Shown here: one piece after another, positions 7,894 to 15,917 of the stretch
Numbering within the stretch: the first letter of the stretch is position 1
How the letters are laid out: the number at the start of each line of letters is the position of its first letter
From: Bernardetiaceae bacterium
GTDB lineage: Bacteria; Bacteroidota; Bacteroidia; Cytophagales; Thermoflexibacteraceae
NCBI GenBank assembly: GCA_025056255.1
Contig: JANWVT010000001.1
Coordinates: forward strand, 186,001-250,000
Length of the DNA: 64,000 nucleotides
Direction of reading: 5' to 3'
The notes under the pieces: model-generated
Databases searched by the model: none
What the model was told of the DNA's origin: nothing
The model's input: only the letters and a program-made list of their open reading frames with translations
Made by a program: the position numbers and the translations under genes

Positions 7894-8676
7894 ATGGACT
7901 TACACTTGCAAGACAAAGTTTTTATTGTTACCGGCGGTGCTAAGGGCATCGGCGAAGGCATCACCAAAGTATTGGCAGCCGAAGGTGCAATTGTAGCAGT
8001 TGTAGGGCGCAACCAAGCCGATAACCTCAAAACTGTTGCCGAAGTGGAGGCGCAAGGCGGCAGGGCTTTTTCCGTAGTAGCAGAACTAACCGACCCTGCT
8101 GCCTGTGAAAGAGCTGTTGCAGAATCAGCGGCAGCCTACGGGCGCATTGATGGCTTGGTAAATAATGCAGGCGTTAACGACGGCGTAGGGTTAGAAAATG
8201 GCAGTTACGAAGCTTTTATAGCATCGCTCCACCGCAACCTGATTCATTACTATCTAATGGCACATCACGCTTTGCCTTATTTGAAGGCAAGCAAAGGCGC
8301 TATTGTTAATATTAGCTCTAAAAGTGCCGAAACAGGACAAGGTGGTACATCGGCTTATGCAGCTTCTAACGGGGGACGCAATGCGCTCACACGCGAGTGG
8401 GCAGTAGAGCTACTGCCCTATGGCATTCGGGTTAATGCTATTGTGGTGGCGGAGTGTTACACGCCACTTTACGCACGCTGGATACAAACTTTGCCCAATC
8501 CAGAGGCAACCTTAGCCAAAATTAAGTCGCGCATTCCCTTAGGCAAACGCATGACTACCGCTGAGGAAATCGCCTACATGGCTGCTTTCCTGCTCTCCGA
8601 CCGCTCGAGCCATACAACCGGGCAACTTATCTATGTGGACGGCGGCTACGTCCATTTAGACCGTGCCATTGAGTAA
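7894..8676 (+). CDS. SDR sugar dehydrogenase, probable L-fucose dehydrogenase, with Asn in place of the catalytic Lys
   Basis: A 260-aa SDR resembling bacterial L-fucose dehydrogenases, which oxidise the sugar C1 to a lactone. The Rossmann motif TGGAKGIG is at residues 13-20, NNAGVND at 90-96, Ser141-Ser142 and Tyr155 are in place, and NAIVVAECYTPLY resembles the substrate loop of that subgroup. The active-site motif reads Y155-A-A-S-N159: the Lys that normally lowers the Tyr pKa and holds the ribose is Asn (codon AAC at 8368-8370). The rest of the fold is intact and the gene is not degraded, so this looks like a subfamily variation rather than decay. It is the last gene of the operon, 6 bp after the lactonase. 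Confidence 0.83.
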   Translation: MDLHLQDKVFIVTGGAKGIGEGITKVLAAEGAIVAVVGRNQADNLKTVAEVEAQGGRAFSVVAELTDPAACERAVAESAAAYGRIDGLVNNAGVNDGVGLENGSYEAFIASLHRNLIHYYLMAHHALPYLKASKGAIVNISSKSAETGQGGTSAYAASNGGRNALTREWAVELLPYGIRVNAIVVAECYTPLYARWIQTLPNPEATLAKIKSRIPLGKRMTTAEEIAYMAAFLLSDRSSHTTGQLIYVDGGYVHLDRAIE

Positions 8677-8692
8677 TAGCCTCTACGGCAAT

Positions 8693-8734
8693 CAAAAAAA
8701 TGTAGAAGTCCTCTATGTGTGAGCACTTCTACAT
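8693..8734 (-). terminator. Intrinsic terminator for the minus-strand aminotransferase
   Basis: A perfect 10-bp stem (8700-8709 with 8725-8734, 15-nt loop) is followed on the minus strand by a run of seven T (8694-8700). It lies about 90 nt downstream of the aminotransferase stop. On the plus strand it lacks a U-tract, so it is a poor terminator for the deoxysugar operon, whose end it would also face. Confidence 0.75.
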
Positions 8735-8821
8735 TGGCATAAGAAGTTAACGTAGTTTGAAAAGAGACAAATTTTCTACCTCGAGGCTCGGCTAAGAGCA
8801 CCTTTGCGGAAAAGGTGTGTA

Positions 8822-9928
8822 TTAACTCCGCATGGTTTTAAGAATCTCTACAAACTGCTGCATTTCCTCGGGCGTACCCATGCTCACCCTACACCAACGC
8901 TGCCCGTAGTCATCTATTTCGCGAACGATTACTTTACGCGCCTGCATATCTTTTAGGTAGGTTGGCGCAAAGCCATCCAAAGAGAAATAAACTAAGTTGG
9001 CATATGAAGGGATATAGCGAATCTTAGCTTGGTTGAGGTAGTTGTAAAGTACTTGCTGACTTTCTTTGTTTTTGGTAACCGACATTTGTACAAACGCGGG
9101 GTCGTCTAATGCTGCCATAGCAGCTGCCACACCTGCTTGGCTAATGGTGATGCCCGGTCGGGAAATGAGTGCTTGCATCTTTTTGACCGTATCAGCATGT
9201 GCAACGGCATAGCCAATGCGCATACCTGCTAACCCGTACACTTTCGAAAAAGAGCGAATAACTACCAGATTAGGATTTGCCGTTGTCTTAGGAATCAGTG
9301 AAGGGGCGTTTATGAAGTCGTGATAAACTTCATCTATTACTACAACTGTACGCTTAGCAATTTCTTGGACAAAATTATGGAGCGCATCCGTTTCCACCTT
9401 TGTACCCGTAGGATTATTAGGATTACAAACGTAAACAGCAGCCGTTTGGCTATTAACAGCAGTAGCCATTTTGTTGAGGTCAATTACTTTTTCTGCTGTT
9501 AGGGGAATGTCAATTCTTGTAACGCCCAAACGCTCTGCCACATCGGGAAATACATTAAAAGTAGGTTTTGCTGTTACAATGTTTTGGGAAGGATTCCTTG
9601 CAAAAGCAATAGCTGCTAACGCCAAAGCCTCCGAACTTCCGGCAGTAATGCAAATTTGCTCAGCAGCAACTTGATGATGTGCAGCAATTTTTTGGATGAG
9701 CGCATCGTAATTCGGATAGCGATTGCATTCTTTCAAAGCGGTTTGCATAGCTTCCATCACCTTTGGCGAACAGCCATAGGGATTTTCATTAGAGCCAAGT
9801 CGCAGCCAGTCTTTGGGCAAATCTGAAACAGGAAAATAACAGCCAGTCTGCATAGCATAGGCAGTGCCGGTGTAAGCGCCTGCTGTTAGCAGCGCACTGA
9901 TTTTAAGCCAATTTCTTCTATTCATCAT
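8822..9928 (-). CDS. HisC-like PLP aminotransferase with a Tat-type signal peptide
   Basis: A 368-aa class I/II aminotransferase related to histidinol-phosphate aminotransferase. PLP-site features are present: AGSSEALALA (96-105), the NPNNPTG loop at 169-175, the DEVYHDF segment with the pyridine-binding Asp at 199, and SFSKVYGLAGMRIGY with the Schiff-base Lys at 229. Unlike cytosolic HisC, it begins with NRRNWLK followed by a moderately hydrophobic stretch ending TAYA, which reads as a twin-arginine signal with cleavage after about residue 25. Tat export fits an enzyme that folds around PLP before transport. It stands alone, with no other his genes nearby, so a role in histidine synthesis is doubtful. 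ATGs occur at residues 1 and 2. Confidence 0.85.
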   Translation of the reverse strand: MMNRRNWLKISALLTAGAYTGTAYAMQTGCYFPVSDLPKDWLRLGSNENPYGCSPKVMEAMQTALKECNRYPNYDALIQKIAAHHQVAAEQICITAGSSEALALAAIAFARNPSQNIVTAKPTFNVFPDVAERLGVTRIDIPLTAEKVIDLNKMATAVNSQTAAVYVCNPNNPTGTKVETDALHNFVQEIAKRTVVVIDEVYHDFINAPSLIPKTTANPNLVVIRSFSKVYGLAGMRIGYAVAHADTVKKMQALISRPGITISQAGVAAAMAALDDPAFVQMSVTKNKESQQVLYNYLNQAKIRYIPSYANLVYFSLDGFAPTYLKDMQARKVIVREIDDYGQRWCRVSMGTPEEMQQFVEILKTMRS

Positions 9929-10033
9929 GGTGGGAGATTTGGGTTGGAAGGCATACTAAATTAACAAAAAAATGTTCCATTTCCGACACAGGAAGTTAAT
10001 TTTACGACGCTAATCATTTATCAGCACTCCGAT

Positions 10034-10789
10034 ATGAACACAATAGCCCTCATTACAGGAGCCACCTCAGGAATTGGACTGGCAACTGCTCGTACTTTTG
10101 CCCGCAATGGTGTCCATTTGGTTTTGTGTGGTAGGCGAAAAGAACGTTTAGACGCCCTTGCTGCTGAACTTGGGGCTTTGGTACAAGTACACACGCTCTC
10201 ATTCGACGTACGTGATGCTGCAGAAGTGGCTACCCAAATCGCCTCGTTGCCCCAAGACTTTCGTGCAATTGATATTTTGGTAAACAATGCTGGCAATGCA
10301 CATGGGCTAGCTCCTATTCATGAAGGCGAGCTTTCCGATTGGGACGCTATGATAGATATTAATGTAAAAGGGCTTTTGTACGTATCCAAAGCGGTCATCC
10401 CGCAAATGGTAGAGCGCAAGCGTGGGCACATCATTAATATTGGCTCATTAGCAGGACAAGAAGTATATCCGAACGGCAACGTGTACTGTGCCAGCAAATT
10501 TGCGGTGGATGCACTTACCAAAGGCATGCGTATAGACTTGCATCAGTACAACATCAAGGTTACTTCTATCAATCCCGGGTTAGTAGAAACAGAGTTTTCT
10601 ATTGTTCGCTTCAAGGGCGACACAGAACGCGCTAAAAATGTATATCGCGGCATGACACCGCTTACAGCAGAAGATGTGGCAGAGGTGATTTGGTTCGCCG
10701 CCAGTCGTCCGGCACACGTTAATATTGCCGAATTATTATTGTTGCCTACTGCACAGGCAAGTAGTACTATTGTCAAACGCGAAGGATAA
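10034..10789 (+). CDS. SDR oxidoreductase, YdfG-like (3-hydroxy acid / serine 3-dehydrogenase type)
   Basis: A complete 251-aa NADP-type SDR. TGATSGIG occupies residues 8-15, LCGRRKERL at 31-39 has the Arg pair that binds the 2'-phosphate of NADPH, NNAGNAHG follows at 84-91, and Ser138, Tyr151 and Lys155 (YCASK) complete the active site. The NPGLVETEFSIVRFKGD region matches the YdfG group, which oxidises L-allo-threonine, serine or 3-hydroxypropionate-type substrates. It is a single-gene unit, divergent from the aminotransferase, and its stop codon abuts the terminator of the convergent lipoprotein gene. The exact substrate cannot be read from sequence. Confidence 0.87.
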   Translation: MNTIALITGATSGIGLATARTFARNGVHLVLCGRRKERLDALAAELGALVQVHTLSFDVRDAAEVATQIASLPQDFRAIDILVNNAGNAHGLAPIHEGELSDWDAMIDINVKGLLYVSKAVIPQMVERKRGHIINIGSLAGQEVYPNGNVYCASKFAVDALTKGMRIDLHQYNIKVTSINPGLVETEFSIVRFKGDTERAKNVYRGMTPLTAEDVAEVIWFAASRPAHVNIAELLLLPTAQASSTIVKREG

Positions 10790-10826
10790 AAAGCGTCATT
10801 CCCTCCCAACAAAACGGGATGACGCT
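10788..10826 (-). terminator. Intrinsic terminator between convergent genes
   Basis: A stem formed by 10792-10803 and 10816-10826, with one bulged base and a 12-nt loop, is followed on the minus strand by TTTTT at 10788-10792. It ends the lipoprotein gene starting at 11355 and overlaps the stop of the SDR gene on the other strand. Confidence 0.75.
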
Positions 10827-10848
10827 CGTGCCGTACACCTTGCTCATG

Positions 10849-11355
10849 CTATTTTAATGGACGCAGTATAAATGTAGTCAGTCCTAAATCTTTTTCGAGC
10901 GCTTTGTTAATAGCCACCAATTTGCCACTATCTAAGTAATGAATTTCCATTTCTGCCTTCACCTTCATGTTATTGGCTGCTGGTAATTCGGTATATATTG
11001 TCTTACCATCCAGTTTCCACTCTCCGGTTGCACCTTCTTTTGCTCCTGCACCTTTTACCCAGAAAGTACCATCTGGTTTGAATTCGATGGCAAAATCCTT
11101 TACCTGTAGCATATATACTTGCAGTTTCTTTATTTTAGCGTGCATGCCCACCGTATCCTCTGGTTTTAAAAACATATGTGCATAAAAAACAGAGTCAATC
11201 AATAATCTCATGGCAATTGTATCATACGCCCACTTATGACTGCTTAGTATGGCTTTGTCGGCTTTTTCTTCGGCAGTGTCATAGTAGGTGCAACTGGGCA
11301 ACAGAGCAGCATATATTGCCCCTGCAAGCAACAGATGTGTCAGTTTTTTGTTCAT
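10849..11355 (-). CDS. Small lipoprotein, lipocalin-like, function unknown
   Basis: A 168-aa predicted lipoprotein. The N-terminus has a signal peptide ending in the lipobox LLPSC, so the lipidated Cys is near residue 22. The remainder has alternating short strands with FAIEFKPDGTFWVKG, then a TGEWKLDGKTIYTEL stretch and a C-terminal SGKLVAI-(~14)-TFILRP pattern, typical of the loose lipocalin-like proteins common in Bacteroidota. It has its own terminator and is separate from the HtrA gene upstream. No partner or ligand can be proposed. Confidence 0.75.
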   Translation of the reverse strand: MNKKLTHLLLAGAIYAALLPSCTYYDTAEEKADKAILSSHKWAYDTIAMRLLIDSVFYAHMFLKPEDTVGMHAKIKKLQVYMLQVKDFAIEFKPDGTFWVKGAGAKEGATGEWKLDGKTIYTELPAANNMKVKAEMEIHYLDSGKLVAINKALEKDLGLTTFILRPLK

Positions 11356-11397
11356 TGTGCTTCAAGAGTATTTAAAACATCAGCGCAAAGTTAGAAT

Positions 11398-11433
11398 AAA
11401 AAAAGACTCGCTGCTGCCATAGGCAACAGCGAG
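11398..11433 (-). terminator. Intrinsic terminator after the HtrA gene
   Basis: A 12-bp stem with one mismatch (11407-11418 with 11422-11433, loop ATA on the plus strand) is followed on the minus strand by a seven-T run (11398-11404). It lies about 85 nt after the protease stop codon. Confidence 0.8.
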
Positions 11434-11516
11434 AACCCAAACCTATTAATAAACCTAAACTTACAATCTCCGTCCGGACAAGAACACGCTCACCTCAGAC
11501 TGGCAATTGTTTATCT

Positions 11517-12965
11517 TTAAAAAATGTACGAATAGTAACCTTTCGTACCATTTTTGGCAATACCCTTAATAATCACTCTGCCACGAATACGCTCCAAAAT
11601 TTCAGCTAATTCCTCTGGTGATTGAATAGGGCGCTCATTAATAGAAACAATAATAAAGCCCTCTTCAATTCCCATTTGTTGCATCAAACCACCTGTGATT
11701 TTGCTAATACGCACACCGGTTTCAATTCCCAGTCGCGTACGTTCAGCTTTTGGAACAAGTTCTAATTCTGCTCCAATGCGTTCTGCTTTATATACTTCAC
11801 GCCTAAAAATCGAAGTAGTTCCATCAATGTTTGTCAGCTCTACCTGACGCTCATTGATTTTTCCTTCGCGCTTAAATCGTACATTCACCTTGTCGCCCGG
11901 CTTATAATAGCTCAGTTGCTCATCGAAACTTACCTTTGAATCGATTGGTTTACCATTGATGCTAACAATTACATCACCACGTTTTAAACCTGCTCTTTCA
12001 GCCGCACCTTTAGGTTCTATGTACGTAATTACAACACCTGAAATTTCATCTAAGTTCAAATCTCGATATACTTCTTCGGTAACATCAATGACGTCCACAC
12101 CCAAAAATGCTTTCTGTACCTGCCCGTAATTTTTCAGGTCTGTTACTACTTTCACTACTATATCGGAAGGAACAGCAAATCCATAACCTGCATAAGAGCC
12201 TGTACGCGACAAGATAGCTGTATTAATACCTACTAACTCACCACGCATATTCACTAATGCACCCCCACTGTTGCCGGGGTTAATGGCGGCATCCGTTTGA
12301 ATGAATGATTCTATTGGGAATGGTGCATTTTCTAAAATGTTGATATTTCTTCCCTTAGCGCTTACAATGCCTGCGGTTACTGTAGAGGTGAGGTTGAATG
12401 GGTTGCCAACCGCTAGTACCCAGTCGCCCACTTGAACAGTTTCAGAAGAAGCAATGCGAATAGCTGGTAGGTTTTGTGCATCAATTTTTAGTAGCGCAAG
12501 GTCGGTAGAGGGGTCGGTTCCTATTACTTTTGCTTTATATGTGCGTTTGTTGTGCACCACACTAATTTCTGTTGCGCCCGCTATCACGTGATTGTTTGTG
12601 ACAATGTAGCCATCTTTGGAAAAAATAACGCCCGAGCCTGAGCCCATCACGCGGTCGTAACGAGGCTGGGTATCAAAAAAAAGGTCGAAGAAAGTATAGC
12701 TGCGTTGGTTTAATGTAGTGGTTTTGATGTAAACAACGCACTCTGTACTGGCTTTAGCTGCTTCGGTAAAACCTTGTACAACCGAAAAGGGTTCAGACTG
12801 GGAAATTAGTGAACGATAGTCTGCAAAGCGTATTGCTTGTGCTGTATCGACATTTGATTGAGTCTGTATTTGAGCACGCTGACCCAGACCACTCCAATCG
12901 AATAAATAAGCACCTGCAAAACCCGAAGCAATGCCTATTAGTATGGTTTTCAAAGATTGGTTCAT
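11517..12965 (-). CDS. HtrA/Deg-family serine protease (Do-like)
   Basis: A 482-aa envelope quality-control protease. An N-terminal hydrophobic segment (residues 6-22) acts as signal or anchor. The trypsin-like domain holds His126 in TNNHVI, Asp155 in STDLALLKI and Ser233 in NPGNSGGALVN. Two PDZ domains follow, about 275-360 and 390-475, the second ending in KGYYSYIF. The ATG at 12965 is used: a TAATTTTG promoter box lies at 13002-13009, so the longer frame starting at 13004 would begin inside the promoter. The protein probably degrades or chaperones misfolded periplasmic proteins. It is monocistronic, with its own promoter and terminator. Confidence 0.95.
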   Translation of the reverse strand: MNQSLKTILIGIASGFAGAYLFDWSGLGQRAQIQTQSNVDTAQAIRFADYRSLISQSEPFSVVQGFTEAAKASTECVVYIKTTTLNQRSYTFFDLFFDTQPRYDRVMGSGSGVIFSKDGYIVTNNHVIAGATEISVVHNKRTYKAKVIGTDPSTDLALLKIDAQNLPAIRIASSETVQVGDWVLAVGNPFNLTSTVTAGIVSAKGRNINILENAPFPIESFIQTDAAINPGNSGGALVNMRGELVGINTAILSRTGSYAGYGFAVPSDIVVKVVTDLKNYGQVQKAFLGVDVIDVTEEVYRDLNLDEISGVVITYIEPKGAAERAGLKRGDVIVSINGKPIDSKVSFDEQLSYYKPGDKVNVRFKREGKINERQVELTNIDGTTSIFRREVYKAERIGAELELVPKAERTRLGIETGVRISKITGGLMQQMGIEEGFIIVSINERPIQSPEELAEILERIRGRVIIKGIAKNGTKGYYSYIF

Positions 12966-13001
12966 AGAAAGTTTGTTTTGTACATCTGCAATATGGTATT
13001 G

Positions 13002-13009
13002 CAAAATTA
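13002..13009 (-). promoter_or_regulatory. -7 element for the HtrA gene
   Basis: TAATTTTG on the minus strand matches TAnnTTTG. Transcription from about 12995 gives a 30-nt leader to the ATG at 12965. No clear TTG lies 19-20 nt upstream, which may indicate activator or alternative sigma control. Confidence 0.5.
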
Positions 13010-13474
13010 GTTGTTTTACAGCATGTACGCGGATGCTAAAAAGGCGTTGTTACAAAAATGTTAAAAGTTGTTAATAATTGCTAGATCTTGATAACCAGTT
13101 GCTTTTAAACAAAAACGCCACTCCCCAGATGCAAGCATGTGTTTCAGTAGTTGTTGAGGCTTTTATTTTGCCAAATGCACATTCATGAAGGCAAGCTCGC
13201 TGTTGTTTGTGTCCTTGCCAACACTCTTGTAGCAAGTAAAGACAGGCACTATGTGTAGCAAGGTTGTTTTTCAGCTATTCAAATACTGCAATCCTGTTCA
13301 TTCTGTAAGTAGTTGTTTAGGTTGTTATCCATCATGTTTGCCCTTGTAAAACCTAAGACATGTTTTAAGATGGATGCTTTTTAAGCAAGCTGCTCTTGCA
13401 GTTTCAAATATTGCTTATTGATGGGCTTCTATTTTAAAAAACTTAGCAGATTTGTCCGCGCATAGCGATATATT
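13010..13474. other. 465-bp intergenic stretch without a recognised gene
   Basis: The region lies between gldD and htrA, both on the minus strand. It is AT-rich, with several runs of T on the plus strand, and has no ORF with convincing coding character and no tRNA-like fold. It presumably holds the htrA upstream control region and the 3' end of the gldD transcript; no clear intrinsic terminator was found. Confidence 0.6.
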
Positions 13475-14083
13475 TTACTTGATGCGATCATTCCATCGCA
13501 ACGTATTGATAATATGCACCATATCTTGAGTAGTGTAGCGAATCAGTGGTGCCAGTGAGTCATTTTTTTGTGAGGTTGGAAAATACAGCGAGGTTCTGAA
13601 AAAATGGCGTACCGAATCGGTTACATAAAACTGAAAAGTAGTAGGTACATCGCCTTCTAGTTGATACATTACGGCAGTCATGCCGTTGGGTGTTTTTGTA
13701 ATTACCTCTTCAATCGACTCTGCCCGTATATTATGCTTTTGGGCTAACTTGTAGCAATCGTTGACGTAATCGCGTAAATCTTTGGGACTGCGAATACGCT
13801 TGTAAGATACGTTTATGTTAGCTGTAAACGCTGGGTAGTAGATTTCCATCCAGTAGCGCTCTGCCATAAAGGAGGTGTCGTTGAGTAAACGCGCGTGTGC
13901 TGAGTACTCAAAAATATAGGGCAGCGTATCCGGAGTAAGTACATACTTGTGTGGCGGTAGTTCTATGTAATGATAACCCTTAGGTTTAGGTTTAAAGTCG
14001 CGCTTTGTATAGCAGGCACTTAAAAGCAGTATGCCATTAACGACTCCCAACAGCCATATCTTTTTTAATAAACACCCTAACAT
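13475..14083 (-). CDS. gldD: Gliding motility lipoprotein GldD
   Basis: A 202-aa predicted lipoprotein matching GldD, one of the core gliding/T9SS-associated proteins of Bacteroidota. From the ATG at 14083 the signal runs MLGCLLKKIWLLGVV to the lipobox LLSAC. The mature part shows family features: KPKPKGYHYIELP just after the Cys, YIFEYSAHA, the WMEIYYPAF segment, KHNIRAESIEEV, and the C-terminal YVTDSVRHFFRTSLYF plus NDSLAPLI. The start lies 47 nt inside gldE, so translation is probably coupled. In Flavobacterium, loss of GldD abolishes gliding and chitin use; its biochemical role is not settled. Confidence 0.92.
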   Translation of the reverse strand: MLGCLLKKIWLLGVVNGILLLSACYTKRDFKPKPKGYHYIELPPHKYVLTPDTLPYIFEYSAHARLLNDTSFMAERYWMEIYYPAFTANINVSYKRIRSPKDLRDYVNDCYKLAQKHNIRAESIEEVITKTPNGMTAVMYQLEGDVPTTFQFYVTDSVRHFFRTSLYFPTSQKNDSLAPLIRYTTQDMVHIINTLRWNDRIK

Positions 14084-15386
14084 TTTTAATGCGTTTTTTA
14101 TCTGCTGACATGACTGTAAAGACAAAATTTTTGAAGCGCTTTTTTTCACCTACACGCGGCATTCTGGCAAACAACTCGAGCAGTAAGCCACCTAACGATT
14201 CGCTCTCGCCTTTTACTTCATCAAATATGTTGTCATCTACATTCAAAATTCGGCAGAAGTCTATCAGCAATGTTTTTCCTTCAAAAAAGTAGGTATTAGC
14301 ATCCACTCGTTTGTAGGAAACGTGGCGTGTATCAAACTCATCGTTAATATCGCCAATAATCTCTTCAATGATGTCTTCTAAGGTAATGAGCCCAGCGGTA
14401 CCGCCATACTCATCTACTACAATTGCTATGTGAACATGCCTGGCTTGGAAATCTTTCATAAGCTGGTCGATGCGCTTATTTTCAGGCACAAAAAATACAT
14501 TGCGCCGAATGAGTTGTTGCCACTCAAAATGAGCGTGTTGTTCCAAATGCGGAAGCAAGTCTTTTACATAGAGGATACCTTCAATTTTGTCGATAGTTTC
14601 TCGGTAAACAGGCATTCGCGAATAACCCATTTCATTTACGTATTGGAGTAATTCGTGAAAGTTCCATTCAATATCTGCTGCACAGATATCCATGCGAACT
14701 TGCATGATTTGTTTTACTGTAATGGTACTAAAATTGACAATTCCTTTGAGAATCTCTTTTTCGTCATCACTGGTTTTTTCTGAATTAGTAGTAATTTCCA
14801 ATGCTTCATTCAGCTCCTCTATGGAGACGTTGTAGCCTTTTCTTTTCATGCGACTCTCTACCAAGCGGCTCATTTGTAGCAACAAAAAAGAAAGTGGATC
14901 CAAAATTTTACTGAGCCATAAAATAGGAGTGGCTGTTAGTCGGGCAAAGCTAAGTGCGCGCTGGTTAGAATATACTTTGGGCACAACTTCACCGAAAAAT
15001 ACAATCATAAATGTAACTACTACTGTCAGACCTGACATTACCAGTGCTGTATTGCTATTTTCTTTGCCTATTAGGTCTATTACCATGTAAGTAGCTAAGG
15101 TAACGATACTGATGTTTACTAAGTTGTTCAAAATCAGTACTGTAGCTAATAACTTGCGCGGGTTGCTCACTAACAAGGCAATATCGCGCTCCGACTGTAA
15201 ACTGCTGTTGCGGCAATCAGCTAATTGTTGAGGTTTTAAAGAAAAAAAAGCTACTTCTGAGCCTGAAATAAGTGCCGAACAAAGCAAAAGAAGGCATAAA
15301 AAAATGCCTTCTACAAAATATACAAGCCACAGAGCACTTATGACCGTCAAAGACTTGTGCAATAGCGTGTTGGATATGGTTTCCAA
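14037..15386 (-). CDS. gldE: Gliding motility-associated protein GldE (CNNM/CorC-type, CBS domains)
   Basis: A 449-aa membrane protein. A DUF21/CNNM domain with about four helices covers residues 15-190 and includes the FFGEVVPKVYS motif. Two CBS domains follow (about 220-340, with MQVRMDICAAD and VVDEYGGTAGLITLEDIIEEIIGDI). A CorC/HlyC C-terminal domain ends the protein (from about 355, ANTYFFEGKTLLIDFCRIL). Relatives bind adenylates through the CBS pair and have been linked to Mg or Co handling. The gene lies between ssb and gldD; the order mutY-ssb-gldE-gldD is known from gliding Bacteroidota, which supports the name over a generic hemolysin label. Confidence 0.93.
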   Translation of the reverse strand: METISNTLLHKSLTVISALWLVYFVEGIFLCLLLLCSALISGSEVAFFSLKPQQLADCRNSSLQSERDIALLVSNPRKLLATVLILNNLVNISIVTLATYMVIDLIGKENSNTALVMSGLTVVVTFMIVFFGEVVPKVYSNQRALSFARLTATPILWLSKILDPLSFLLLQMSRLVESRMKRKGYNVSIEELNEALEITTNSEKTSDDEKEILKGIVNFSTITVKQIMQVRMDICAADIEWNFHELLQYVNEMGYSRMPVYRETIDKIEGILYVKDLLPHLEQHAHFEWQQLIRRNVFFVPENKRIDQLMKDFQARHVHIAIVVDEYGGTAGLITLEDIIEEIIGDINDEFDTRHVSYKRVDANTYFFEGKTLLIDFCRILNVDDNIFDEVKGESESLGGLLLELFARMPRVGEKKRFKNFVFTVMSADKKRIKNVRVFIKKDMAVGSR

Positions 15387-15416
15387 AACGGAATCATTAA
15401 TTTAAATAGTAAAATA

Positions 15417-15890
15417 TTAAAATGGCAACTCATCTTCTGTAGCAGATTGCTGTTGAGAAACAGAAGACGTTGCTGTTTTATCTACCTGCACCTGCCTCTG
15501 ATAGAGCGGAGATTCTTGGGGGGAAAGAGGAGGTTCTACACGGGTATTGTCGCCAGCGGTAGCCTCGCTCCGACTGGTCAAAATTTGCATATTGTTGCCT
15601 ACAATCTCGGTGATATATTTTTTGACACCGTCTTGTTCATATTCTCGGTTAGTGATTTTTCCTTCAATATACACTTTCATACCTTTTTTCAGGTATTTTT
15701 CGGCAACCTCTGCTAAACCGCGCCACAATACAATGTTATGCCACTCGGTTTTTTCAATCCGCTCTCCACTTTCATCTTTGTAAACCTCGGAAGTGGCAAG
15801 CGAAAAAGTAGCTACTGGTATGCCGTTCGCTGTGTGCCTCACAATGGGGTCTTTGCCTAAGTTGCCTATTAGAATAGCTTTATTAACCAT
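15417..15890 (-). CDS. ssb: Single-stranded DNA-binding protein
   Basis: A 157-aa SSB that coats ssDNA during replication and repair. The OB fold covers residues 1-108 (MVNKAILIGNLGKDP, VATFSLATSEVYKD, TEWHNIVLWRGLAEVAEKYLKKG, VYIEGKITNREYEQDG). A Gln/Ser/Pro-rich tail follows, ending in the acidic tip DELPF that recruits partner proteins. It sits 27 bp after mutY and 30 bp before gldE. The length and tip are canonical, so this is probably the main replicative SSB. Confidence 0.97.
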   Translation of the reverse strand: MVNKAILIGNLGKDPIVRHTANGIPVATFSLATSEVYKDESGERIEKTEWHNIVLWRGLAEVAEKYLKKGMKVYIEGKITNREYEQDGVKKYITEIVGNNMQILTSRSEATAGDNTRVEPPLSPQESPLYQRQVQVDKTATSSVSQQQSATEDELPF

Positions 15891-15917
15891 GACGATGTTC
15901 TTTTTGGAATAAATTTA

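Noticed and set aside
13010-13474. Search for a non-coding RNA in the htrA-gldD gap
   Set aside because: No conserved RNA motif or stable fold could be supported by eye.
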